Shown here: piece by piece, positions 32,001 to 37,406 of the stretch | Layout: each line of letters opens with the position of its first letter | Position numbering within the stretch: the first letter of the stretch is position 1 | Source: Wenzhouxiangella sp. AB-CW3 | Lineage (GTDB): Bacteria; Pseudomonadota; Gammaproteobacteria; Xanthomonadales; Wenzhouxiangellaceae | Length of the DNA stretch: 64,000 nucleotides | Reading direction: 5' to 3' | Assembly (NCBI RefSeq): GCF_014725735.1 | Contig: NZ_CP061368.1 | Span: 697,225 to 761,224, forward strand | Notes under the pieces: generated by a model | The model's input: only the letters and a program-made list of their open reading frames with translations | What the model was told of the DNA's origin: nothing | Database searches by the model: none | Made by a program: the position numbers and the translations under genes

Positions 32001-32044
32001 GGAGACACTCCGCCCACCAGATATCAGCTTGGGTTGGACAATGA
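20075..32044 (+). CDS. giant Sec-exported RHS/YD-repeat polymorphic toxin with adhesin-like head
   Basis: A 3,989-residue protein. Signal peptide 1-32; choice-of-anchor A domain about 56-310 (EGRLAAGGNVSINHYSI); a beta-rich module 317-466; two Ig/cadherin-like repeats 469-649; an Ig-like domain interrupted by VWA (MIDAS D742-x-S744-x-S746) and a CARDB-like module, about 650-1095; more Ig-like domains to about 1340; an FG-GAP/PQQ-like propeller 1360-1780 (DLDNSGRPEI, DLTGDGEPEL); CARDB 1800-1920; five Ig-like repeats 1936-2390; RHS entry domain about 2580-2830; YD repeats to about 3710; RHS core ending ADPVNNTDPSGE near 3828; a tip of about 160 residues. No PAAR or VgrG part is visible, so export by Sec and surface display, not T6SS, is inferred. 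The tip contains GHILHRG and a Trp/His-rich end, which I cannot assign. From about nt 30105 the DNA becomes less GC-rich and leaves the downstream tip family. The start at 20075 has a good ribosome site; an in-frame TTG at 20057 is less likely. Confidence 0.88.
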   Translation: MIGLREWFGSRAVLAWAGLLAALALVLAPAFGQEPVGSPQGEMDGLVASGQLPLMLDLGPARRYNGFFLEGFSAPSSDVEGRLAAGGNVSINHYSIAEKLQSVEPGIALLVGGDLHFPSGRVYHGDIVVGGSAAGLGASVRHGLGAEQAVTEFSELPFEFSAEFQRLEQTSQALAGLPANGTAQWQWGGLYLEGDCESPAQVFALDGQQVLSAHTFEVSCIPVGATVIFNIDGNHAGLTNMSLASLIPHRQQVLFNFHQAELLTLSGMGIEGSVLAPLAHVEQPQGVIDGTMIARSWDGPMQLNHRPFKGVGGGDACSLYPIALPFEDLDATGSGTEFQQLPRGTGPGNYSWLTWAGGSSAPTLANSLLPPGDSHTYVNPDDDTDWLLKPGDWVQGAPGAMNSQAVRDNLDALLDTEIVLPAWSETRGQGGNLDYRVADFVRVRLLDYRLPGNGWLSFEFLGFTHCYNQAPEAFDQQLETEMEVPLDIELTGDDPEGDELTFELVSEPEHGTLSGEPPNLEYQPDPGFAGSDSFDFIARDAYLESPPATITIEVIQTNQPPVAHPQSLEVESGEVLPITLTGEDPDGDELAFELVSWPEHGTLSGDAPDLVYQPDPGFVGTDQFDFFVDDGLDVSDPATITIQVIQPNRPPEIVSEPVTEALQGHPYQYDVEAIDPDPGDVVTYSLNRSPEAMTVGPDSGLIDWLPDSSYAGNIGGHNDHCYVSGAQDAETALAADVVFVIDESGSMRGEHDWISEFAFGLEAYLMAHDVGAGGTINEYGLIGYERVPRPLPVGGDEMGDLYELLEAADLLRTSGGREDGWMAMHHGLVEYPLRSDVSTNIILITDEGRDITDPDITYESILNDFQQANAILNAVVNARFECTDEEGERVEAMGMDANGTGYLPDGEGGYLTCSGPEATWGHTNTINTLEAYVDLALDTEGAAWDLFFLRGGGPDALSFARALNDIKVREIVEHFPPRALPDLSVDRLEWRDGEVETEISNRGQADTSAALEVQILANGVLVANEIVSPLAMGETAIIAVPFVPSEPESLELRAVVVSDPDEEECVTSNHQLAVPLVTVQATDQNGLYDRQSFSISVLPHNSPPEFVSEPVLAASVGARYVYQAEAVDPDAGDAVRYELIEGPPGMSIDAFGGLLSYLPNAAHVGTHAVVVRATDLAGTYTEQAFELEVAEDYQFPRFNLIEDQRVVIETPFELQTEVVADPMADLTYDVLMAPAGLEIDAETGLAQWQVAAHLAGQRVPVALHVVDQFGNFDLLIFDLLVDIPNEAPYFTSSPRLDAREGSSYSYNSRTDDPNYFDEHQWNLAHGPAGMTVDPDSGRVRWPGSAVSTTAPAGPSDINPFCLTREFESAVVEMREAWSWTSDVNRFTQPLVVPLFSDSSQSTPDLEAVQLVVGITWSGGGISDRAIHALDLDTGELYWSYADNAPDWGVSPAAAELDDSGTPTIVFVDSQHHLVAIDTFGQLKWISDQPVANPGASMNEAAIVIADLDNSGRPEILVGPSVFRHDGSLLWRFPDHGDWHSTALRASPMAADLSGDGRMEMVMHNEVRDADGGLLWKLPFDSDQSLRRAHFGIGDLTGDGEPELVVSARLSFDRVLLAVSNEGQLLWRNDSSAVRDISVPLVADFSRDGSKEVFLAGGSILLDGHGEMLWQRESGVSPGAYRNAIATDLNGDGWLEILLHEANSLKVLSGLHGFALHSIHSSQRTDRRGLVPALVWPEPFERPRLVAGGSQGLLVLQPAWGEWPTPLKQFTQIEFAAGQKRHDSLRIVQKPVTDQPTTNYLPDLHVESPSARLSDDGKRLDTVVRNRGTAPASGPVHVEFYRGAPDAGGELLAHRLIEASLQPGESVSIQVPGLSADDLDDEVFVLAYMDNDDAAECELGNNLASGVRVDLRVEDLGGLAALQTWLIGVSEGRIRPSFASTPPTSTTENEPLVYQAHAEDPNTGDVVRYQLEQGPRDAQLHPVTGELTWTPAWGQTGSFRFRIRARDLTGRSRIQTFDVEVSESPLPNDPPVFLSQPVTAAQLGFPYEYQVIAEDPNGLELTYRVVEGPEDMTIHPRTGLVTWIPQTEKPEPVPVTLQIEDERGATAEQAFTITVHAEANQPPEITSQPPITVDLGDTWIYQVEAFDPDGDPLEFLLLQAPDGAVMDETGLVQWTPHAEQLGASEFTIEVRDDRGGWVRQSFEVHVNDAAANNPPEILSTPPLEAVEGSLYSYQIEAVDPDGDTLEYQLIEAPSGASLDPADSLLTWIPGASQVGEAEFEIHVVDGNGGVAWQQFVVVVEPAPVANRPPIIHSTPPLTAKTGHLYRYAIDASDPDGDELTFNLAEGPAGMVLDPANGELEWQPDETGEQFVRIEVSDEEFTVAQEWHVEVLDGSVPLDLSLEITPSVADIGQTVEIRLVPEAAAGEVIAEVMVDEESVTVDSDLVARFVPSEPGEHMVVAAIDDGFEQADASGSFFVRDPDAEGGPVVSLATPDQGAEVTAPTQIIGTVQDDDLAGWTLAWAEAGTQNWTVLAEGTDPLSEAEIAKFDPTLLMNGQYRIALQAWDNQGQSSSDSREIQVAGAMKLGHFAITFEDATVPLSGIPITLTRTYDSRQRHMDLDFGFGWSVGYQDVRLHESRRVGLGWSQNEYSSGMFSTFCVEPNGDPIVTVRLPDDEVHRFKAKADPECQQLVPFVDVQIVFEPLPGTHSELEQLDHGWVRLINGNIAELDSPDSPIDPENYRLTLEDGTQLTIDQNFGLSELRDGDDNTLSFTDDGITHSSGVGIEFIRDSFDRITQVLLPDGEVLDYIYDAQGNLSAFADPLENVTEFTYLEGAEHYLEDIIDPRGVRAIRNEYDEDGRLVAQIDADGNRLEFDRDIEGRVETITDRNGNATVYIYDERGNVLSETNALGETTTRTYDEFGNELTRTDPLGHTWEMAYDNRGNQTEDTNPLGETTESAYNDRGLLTSQTAPDGTVVMSNQYDPNTGNLTVTADGLGHETEFIYDASGNLTHTIDAAGHETRNFYDGQGNLIGEIDPAGTETSYTHDAMGRVLTETVSWTDDDGIEHSHTTSHVYDAAGNRIETIDPHGAVTAFEYDEAGQKTAEIDPLGRRTEYEYDSRGNQVLIRHPDGSTETSEYDPEGNLIAETDRAGRTTKMVYDAAGRLIETILPDNTPDDDSDNPRRYSIYDAAGRLVEEVDERGNSTFYEHDAAGRNTRVIDALGNETTYEYDTRGQRTAMIDARGHRTEYQYDAAGRLVRTIFPNDTESTVAYDALGQKIAETDPAGRTTQFEYDERGNLTAVIDALDQRTEYSYDGQGNRIAQTDANDHTTMWTFDVLGRTLSRTLPLGQTETFGYDVAGQRIMKTDFNGETTQWDYDAAGRVVAMTRPDGTALTRTYTDDGQLATVMDGDEMTSYTYDARGRLTQVTYPDGQNIGYEYDHAGNRTAIITEGGSVAYGFDELNRLSTVTRDGNTVTHFYDEVGNRSRLEHANGLSSFYAYDDLNRLTEISHRDVEDQLIQRLQYTLGPAGHRNELIESSGRRVDYTYDGLYRLVTETVTDPLLGDRTTTYTYDAVGNRQSRLVECDPSPCTGEDLGEGLTTYTYDANDRLLEESGPAGMTQYSYDANGNQVEKIGPDGTTVLTYDAENRLTSATTPESTLAYTYDHNGIRQSQTVDGETTRFLVDPNRNYAQLIAELDGTGQIQSHYLHGDDLLAQANAQGTYTYLADGLGSVRMLADESGQITDQYVYEAFGNLEWSLGDTANIFQFAGEQYDNNLHLYYLRARFYDQNAGRFFAQDPYLGNIQSPFSLHRYIYGNADPVNNTDPSGEVTLIGVMRTVTLLGAFPVSFGSVDYALRRPHYYDFTDAVCRTDQFTGCTKEQVWVGLTYYPAPGRSSNGIEPIERGRDRSVLFGRWPVRHRRIDRGLTVWNITEEGHILHRGSVKRKVISTESGVSIRTIGEGEGRFAVTNIISGRQIWRHSAHQISAWVGQ
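28714..30105 (+). repeat. long direct repeat: YD block shared with 37421-38812
   Basis: This 1.39-kb stretch of the giant gene aligns with 37421-38812 at a constant offset of 8,707 bp at both ends, so the two are colinear with little or no net indel. Sampled differences are mainly third-position changes. Part of the same block (nt 38066-38630) recurs a third time at 42095-42661 with almost no differences. These are ready substrates for homologous recombination between the expressed head and the displaced tips. Confidence 0.85.
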
Positions 32045-32445
32045 AGTTGAAGCTATATTCTTGTAAGAAAGTTCATGAGCGGAACCTTTCGGCATTTTTT
32101 TTTGTGGCGATCCTTGCTTCGGTTCTTTATGCGTTGATATTTGCAATTGCTTCTGATTACTTCTTGGTTGTTCTTTATGTGTTTCCAGTTTCTGTATCAG
32201 TGATAACGATACTTATTTGGTTTCAATATCCTGGTATGCTTCTTGTGCTTAGGTATCTTAGGATAACGTCGGGCTTTACATTTTTTGTGTTTGGAGTCGT
32301 AGGGGCTATTTGGGGAATAGTGCTGTACATGACTATTGCTCATTTTCGGTTATCGGATTGGTTGTTGTATGTTCACTGTGGTATTGGAGTAGTCATTGGT
32401 GTAGCGTGCCTTGCTGTTCTGAAACGATCGAATGATGACGCTTGA
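32041..32445 (+). CDS. candidate membrane immunity protein of the main RHS tip
   Basis: A 134-residue protein with four predicted membrane helices (for example FFVAILASVLYALIF and FFVFGVVGAIWGIVLY). Its ATG overlaps the stop of the giant toxin gene as ATGA, so the two are translated together. A small gene directly following an RHS tip is the standard position of the cognate immunity gene, and a membrane immunity protein suggests that the tip acts on, or enters through, the inner membrane. Base composition is much more AT-rich than the housekeeping genes around, as usual for such pairs. No family was recognised. Confidence 0.7.
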   Translation: MKLKLYSCKKVHERNLSAFFFVAILASVLYALIFAIASDYFLVVLYVFPVSVSVITILIWFQYPGMLLVLRYLRITSGFTFFVFGVVGAIWGIVLYMTIAHFRLSDWLLYVHCGIGVVIGVACLAVLKRSNDDA

Positions 32446-32492
32446 TCCAACTGGAGCCAGCTCTTTCGGCAGATTAGTTTCGATGCAGGGTC

Positions 32493-34373
32493 AGGAGCCA
32501 CGATGGTCGTGATGGATTTGCCCGTGCCGACTATCCTGATCAAGGAAGGAGCGACCGCTGGATCGAGTACACCTGGGACGAGGCCGGCAACCGTACTGAG
32601 GTGCGCACCGACAACCAGCGCACCCGCTACAGCTTCGATGCGCTCAACCGGATGAGCACGGTGATCGCCTGCGCCAACGAGTCCTGCAGCGAGGGCGCGG
32701 AGACCGTCTACAACTACAACCCGGTCGGCAGCCTGCAATCGGTCGAACACGCCAACGCCACGGCCACCGAGTACCAGTACGACGAACTCAACCGCCTGAC
32801 CCTGCTCAGAACCTGGGATGCCCAGGGCACCCTGATCCAGCGCCAGCAGTTTCATCTGGGCGCTGCCGGGCACCGGGAAATGGTGGTCGAGGTCCCCGAA
32901 CGGGTCGTCGAGTACACCTACGATGCCCTCTACCGCCTGACCGAAGAAAAAGTCACCGACCCCAATGGCGACCGCACCACCACCTATACCTTCGATGCCA
33001 CCGGCAATCGTCTGAGCCGTGCGGTTTCTTGCGATCCGGCCTGCACGGGTGAAGTCGAAGCCGGCACCACCACGTACGTCTATGACGCCAATGATCGGCT
33101 GCTGGAAGAGTCTGGCCCGGACGGCACCACCATCTACACTTACGACGAAAATGGCAACACGACCAGAAAAACCGCCCCTGACGGCATCGTCGACTACCAC
33201 TACAACACCGACGACCGCCTGACCCGGGCGACGGGTGACCTGGAGTCAGCCGCCACTGAGGCGAGCTATACCTACGATGCGCATGGGATCCGACAGGGTC
33301 AGGTGGTTGATGGCGTTGAGGGGAGATTCCTGGTGGATCCGACCCACCAGTATGCCCAGGTGCTGGAGGAACTGGATGGGGCCGGGAACCCGGTGGCCCT
33401 GTATGTCGTTGGTCACGAGCGCATCAGTCAGACCCGCGCCGAAGGCCAGTTCACCTACCACGGCGATGGCCTCGGCAGCATCCGCCATCTGACCAATGAA
33501 GATGGTCTGGCAACCGACCGCTTCGTCTACGAAGCCTACGGCCTGCTCGAGCACCGAGAAGGCACCAGCCCCAACAACTTCCGCTACACCGGCGAACAGT
33601 ACGACCCGAATTTGGGTTTCTACTACCTGCGTGCCCGCTACTACAACCCGGCCACCGGCCGGTTCCCCACCATGGACACCTACCAGGGCCGTATCCACGA
33701 GCCCCAGACCCTGCACAAGTACCTGTATGTGCATGCGGATCCGGTGAATGGCACTGACCCCACCGGCCTCTTTATGAATACAACAGGATTGATGGTAGCG
33801 CAACAGGGTAGAACTACATTGGCGCTGCAGAGATTGTTCTCGTTGGCTGCTCGACCCCTGATAAGGCGAGCTGCAGTGGCGTCAGCCTTTGCTATGGTAG
33901 GAACTGCCGCCTTTATAAGCTCCCGACGATTGGAAGATGATCCAAAGTACCCACCTATGTTCCTTGTTGGAAACAATCATCCTGAAGTTAGGGCGCATAT
34001 CAAAGATGCGCTACTAAAGAAAGGAATTTCTTCAGTAGTACATAGAAAAGGGGACGAGCACGATCGTGGTTGGCTTCGCACATCTCTCGTGGCGGGTACA
34101 TGCGGTAAAGGTTTAACTGGCGTGGGGACAGGTAAGGATTGTGATGAGTTTCCGATGGCAACACACATAGAAGGAGGTAAGAAAAATTTCTTGAGAGGGG
34201 CGGTATCGGTGCGGGCTGTATCAGCTTCTCAGAACAGATCAGTTGGAGGTATGATTCCAGCGTTTCATGATACGTGTGGAATTGTTCCAGATGATCCTGG
34301 GCTTGATGGCGCATATGTTATGGGGATAACTGACGCGGCAACGCATTGGATCTGTGGGGCTGCAGGACGGTGA
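32493..34373 (+). CDS. orphan RHS tip 1 with NucA/NucB-type DNase domain (5'-truncated)
   Basis: YD homology starts in frame near 32493, only 48 bp after the preceding immunity gene, with no credible own start (first in-frame ATG at 32601). A 12-nt insertion near 32537 distinguishes its first YD unit from the other copies. YD repeats lead to an RHS core (GLGSIRHLTNE, then HADPVNGTDPTG) and a C-terminal domain with CDEFPMATHIEGG (Cys at codon 514 counted from 32601) and SQNRSVGG, the conserved motifs of NucA/NucB sporulation-type nucleases. A hydrophobic segment (AAVASAFAMVGTAAF) precedes it. Without the head it is presumably silent unless recombined or read through. A SUKH-like gene follows 11 bp later. 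Confidence 0.8.
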   Translation, partial: RSHDGRDGFARADYPDQGRSDRWIEYTWDEAGNRTEVRTDNQRTRYSFDALNRMSTVIACANESCSEGAETVYNYNPVGSLQSVEHANATATEYQYDELNRLTLLRTWDAQGTLIQRQQFHLGAAGHREMVVEVPERVVEYTYDALYRLTEEKVTDPNGDRTTTYTFDATGNRLSRAVSCDPACTGEVEAGTTTYVYDANDRLLEESGPDGTTIYTYDENGNTTRKTAPDGIVDYHYNTDDRLTRATGDLESAATEASYTYDAHGIRQGQVVDGVEGRFLVDPTHQYAQVLEELDGAGNPVALYVVGHERISQTRAEGQFTYHGDGLGSIRHLTNEDGLATDRFVYEAYGLLEHREGTSPNNFRYTGEQYDPNLGFYYLRARYYNPATGRFPTMDTYQGRIHEPQTLHKYLYVHADPVNGTDPTGLFMNTTGLMVAQQGRTTLALQRLFSLAARPLIRRAAVASAFAMVGTAAFISSRRLEDDPKYPPMFLVGNNHPEVRAHIKDALLKKGISSVVHRKGDEHDRGWLRTSLVAGTCGKGLTGVGTGKDCDEFPMATHIEGGKKNFLRGAVSVRAVSASQNRSVGGMIPAFHDTCGIVPDDPGLDGAYVMGITDAATHWICGAAGR

Positions 34374-34384
34374 GTGACTAAAGT

Positions 34385-34969
34385 ATGAAATTGGATGATT
34401 GGAAGGAATTTCTCGCGAAGTGGCAGAGCTCCCTGTATGCGCAGTATAAGAGTAAACAGAAGGCATGGGAGTATATGGGGCTACCAGATATTTCGACCTT
34501 GGAGGTCCAGGAACCAGATTTGGGCGGTGTTGATCAGATTATTGGTTCAGGAAGCATGACAAGCAAAAATGAGATTGTGCGTTTCTATAGAGTGACGAAT
34601 GGCTGGCCGCTATGGCTCGGTGAGTACTGTGTTTCCATATGTCAGGTTGCAAAGCTGGACCTTTTCCAGCATAGATCGCCAGGCTCGTTTGAAATTGCCG
34701 TTGAGAATGCAGCTGAACAGCGGATAGTTTCCTCAAATGATACGTTGTTGTCCGTGAGTGATTTCAGAGGTGCTCTTATGTTTAGCGAGCCGGTAGATGC
34801 AAGGGAAATTTTGCTTCTATTGCCTGATGGGGCCATTTGTTTCTATCAGTTCTCAAGCATGAATCTGTTCTCTGGTTTTGATGAGTTTATGCGAGAGATG
34901 TATGGTCGTGTTATCAGAGAAGTGGAAGAACTCATCCAAATTTACGAATCTGGATGGCGAAAGGAATAG
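34385..34969 (+). CDS. SUKH-like immunity protein 1 for the NucA/NucB tip
   Basis: A 194-residue acidic soluble protein with the SMI1/KNR4 (SUKH) style segment FYRVTNGWPLWLGE, common in immunity proteins of nuclease polymorphic toxins. It follows a NucA/NucB tip by 11 bp and is clearly related to the protein at 40937-41491, which follows the other NucA/NucB tip, for example in the shared VTNGWPL/VTDGWPL block. The pairing of related immunity with related toxin, twice, supports the assignment. Its last 16 codons overlap the first frame of the next orphan tip. Confidence 0.75.
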   Translation: MKLDDWKEFLAKWQSSLYAQYKSKQKAWEYMGLPDISTLEVQEPDLGGVDQIIGSGSMTSKNEIVRFYRVTNGWPLWLGEYCVSICQVAKLDLFQHRSPGSFEIAVENAAEQRIVSSNDTLLSVSDFRGALMFSEPVDAREILLLLPDGAICFYQFSSMNLFSGFDEFMREMYGRVIREVEELIQIYESGWRKE

Positions 34970-36966
34970 CTATTCCTGAAGCCTCTACGACGCTCCGCCT
35001 CACCTTGATGGGCTTCAAGGGTCAGACGGTCGAGTTTTTCTACGACCAACTCAGCCGCCCGATCCGCAGCGAGTATCCCGGTGAGGTGGTGGTCGAGACC
35101 CGCTACACCCCCAGCGGCCAGGTCTGGGAGATCGAAGTGACCTGCACCCCGGCGGCTTGCGCCGAGGCCGGCAAGGATCCGGGCATCACCCGCCACCACT
35201 ACGATGTCCGCGACCGCCTGACCCACATCGATTACCCCGACGGGCGCTGGATCGAGTATGCCTGGGACGAGGCCGGCAACCGCACCGAAGTGCGCACCCA
35301 GAATCAGCGCACGCGCTACACCTACGATGCCTTGAACCGCATGCACACCGTCACGGCCTGCGGCAACGAAGATTGCAGTGTGGGTGAGACCACCACCTAC
35401 CACTACAACGCCGTCGGCAGCCGTAGCGGAGTCGAGCATGCCAACGGCACGGCCACCGAGTATCAGTACGACGAACTCAACCGCCTGACCCTGCTCAGAA
35501 CATGGAATGCCCAGGGCAGCCTGATCCAGCGCCAGCAGTTTCATCTGGGTGCGGCCGGGCATCGCGAGATGGTGGTCGAAGTCCCCGAACGGGTCGTCGA
35601 GTACACCTACGATGCCCTCTACAGGCTTACGGAAGAAAAGGTTACCGATCCCAACGGCGACCGCACCACCACCTATACCTTCGATGCCACCGGCAATCGT
35701 CTGAGCCGTGCGGTTTCTTGCGATCCGGCCTGCACGGGCGAAGTCGAAGCCGGCACCACCACGTACGTCTATGACGCCAATGATCGGCTGTTGGAAGAGT
35801 CTGGCCCGGAAGGCACTACCGACTACAGCTACGACGAAAACGGCAACACGACCAGAAAAACCGCCCCTGACGGCATCGTCGACTACCACTACAACACCGA
35901 CGACCGCCTGACCCGGGCGACGGGTCATCTGGAGTCAGCCGCCACCGAGGCGAGCTATACCTACGATGCGCATGGGATCCGACAGAGTCAGGTAGCCGAC
36001 GGCGTCGTGAGCCGGTTCCTGGTCGATCCCACCCATGAGCACGCCCAGGTGCTGGAAGAGCTGGACGGAGCGGGCAATCCAACCGCCCTGTACGTGATCG
36101 GGCACGAGCGCATCAGCCAGGAGCGGGCAGAGGGGTATTTCACGTACCACGGCGACGGCCTCGGCAGCATCCGGCAATTGACCGACGAGAACGGGCTGGA
36201 AACCGACCGGTTCGTTTACGAGGCCTACGGCCTGCTCGAACATCGCGAAGGCACCATTCCGAACTCCTTCCGCTACACCGGCGAACAATACGACCCCAAC
36301 CTGGGCTTCTACTACCTGCGTGCCCGCTACTACAATCCGGCGACGGGAAGGTTCCCGACCATGGACACCTACCAGGGCCGAATTCACGAGCCCCAGACCC
36401 TGCACAAATACCTGTATGTACATGCGGATCCGGTGAACAATATCGATCCGAGTGGGGAGGTTGCATCAAATGCGGTAATTGGCCATATAACAGTGCTCGC
36501 AACCATTTCGGGCGTTGCGCATGGCGGTTATCAAATCTACCAAGGAAACTATGCCCGAGGTGCTGCAGAGGTTACCGTTTCACTTTTAGGCGGAGGAGTA
36601 GTCAAGCTCGTTTGGGTCCCAGCGAGAGCTATTCGTATGAATTATGTTCGCTTGGTAGGGGAAATGCGAGCTAGGCAGAACGCAATGTCAATCGCTGGAA
36701 AGTCTTCGGAGGAAATTGCAAGGACATTGGTGATTATGCGAAACTCGGTAAAGCTAGAAGCCCGTTCAGACACTGTTCGTGAGCTAGGATGGACTGGAAG
36801 GAGGTTGGTCGAGTGGGCAGAAAGGAGGAATGTGAGGAAGTATGGAAACTCACTAGGACCTACGGCTGAGGAACTGGTTACCAGTGGTAAATCTATGAGC
36901 CAGATCGTTGAGGAAAGCGCGCTTAGAACAAATCAGATCGTGAATTACTTGTTCGCGGTCTTCTGA
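34954..36966 (+). CDS. orphan RHS tip 2 with unassigned helical toxin-like domain (5'-truncated)
   Basis: YD homology begins near 35010, 41 bp after the end of the SUKH gene, and continues gap-free (offset 3,863 bp to the copy at 38877-40300) through the RHS core to HADPVNNIDPSGE. The last 165 or so residues are unique: a hydrophobic stretch (VTVSLLGGGVVKLVWV), then a charged helical domain with MRARQNAMSIAGKSSEEIA and KYGNSLGPTAEELV. This looks like a recurring polymorphic-toxin tip domain, but I cannot name its activity. Its stop overlaps the next small gene (TGATG). It lacks a plausible start and secretion signal. Confidence 0.72.
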   Translation: MAKGIAIPEASTTLRLTLMGFKGQTVEFFYDQLSRPIRSEYPGEVVVETRYTPSGQVWEIEVTCTPAACAEAGKDPGITRHHYDVRDRLTHIDYPDGRWIEYAWDEAGNRTEVRTQNQRTRYTYDALNRMHTVTACGNEDCSVGETTTYHYNAVGSRSGVEHANGTATEYQYDELNRLTLLRTWNAQGSLIQRQQFHLGAAGHREMVVEVPERVVEYTYDALYRLTEEKVTDPNGDRTTTYTFDATGNRLSRAVSCDPACTGEVEAGTTTYVYDANDRLLEESGPEGTTDYSYDENGNTTRKTAPDGIVDYHYNTDDRLTRATGHLESAATEASYTYDAHGIRQSQVADGVVSRFLVDPTHEHAQVLEELDGAGNPTALYVIGHERISQERAEGYFTYHGDGLGSIRQLTDENGLETDRFVYEAYGLLEHREGTIPNSFRYTGEQYDPNLGFYYLRARYYNPATGRFPTMDTYQGRIHEPQTLHKYLYVHADPVNNIDPSGEVASNAVIGHITVLATISGVAHGGYQIYQGNYARGAAEVTVSLLGGGVVKLVWVPARAIRMNYVRLVGEMRARQNAMSIAGKSSEEIARTLVIMRNSVKLEARSDTVRELGWTGRRLVEWAERRNVRKYGNSLGPTAEELVTSGKSMSQIVEESALRTNQIVNYLFAVF

Positions 36967-37397
36967 TGTCTAAAGAACTGACACTTCTTTGTGCTGATGA
37001 TCGAACTTATGGTGCAATGATGAATCTACGCACTGGGCAATTTGATGATCCAAAACCCATGGATTTAGCGTTGGATGAATGTGATGGTGAGTATAAGAAG
37101 TGTCTGATTGGTGGGTTGATTGCTCTTTTCAGGCTAGATGGTGAATGGTTTATTCAGGTTGGCAAGTTTCGTTGGCCTCTTGGGTTGCATGAGTTACATA
37201 TATCGCAATCCCGGTTTGGAGTTTTGCAGTTTGTTAACATAAGTTGCGGTTCGTTCAGTAAGACCTTCGTGGACACAAGATTTCAGGAATTCGCATTCAG
37301 CAAAATGGATCCAACTTATGACCAAATTGATGACTGGATGAGTGATTTCTTTGGGCGAATGGTTTTCCTGCACGAAAGAGCTCTCGGGGCACGGTAA
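36966..37397 (+). CDS. candidate immunity protein of orphan tip 2
   Basis: A 143-residue soluble, acidic protein of unknown family beginning MSKELTLLCADDRTYGAMM. It has alternating hydrophobic/aromatic strands (GEWFIQVGKFRWPLG) and no membrane segment. Its start codon shares one base with the toxin stop (TGATG), so it is co-translated with the tip. The immunity role is inferred from position and AT-rich composition. YD homology restarts 24 bp after its stop. Confidence 0.65.
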   Translation: MSKELTLLCADDRTYGAMMNLRTGQFDDPKPMDLALDECDGEYKKCLIGGLIALFRLDGEWFIQVGKFRWPLGLHELHISQSRFGVLQFVNISCGSFSKTFVDTRFQEFAFSKMDPTYDQIDDWMSDFFGRMVFLHERALGAR

Positions 37398-37406
37398 TCC
37401 TGATTA

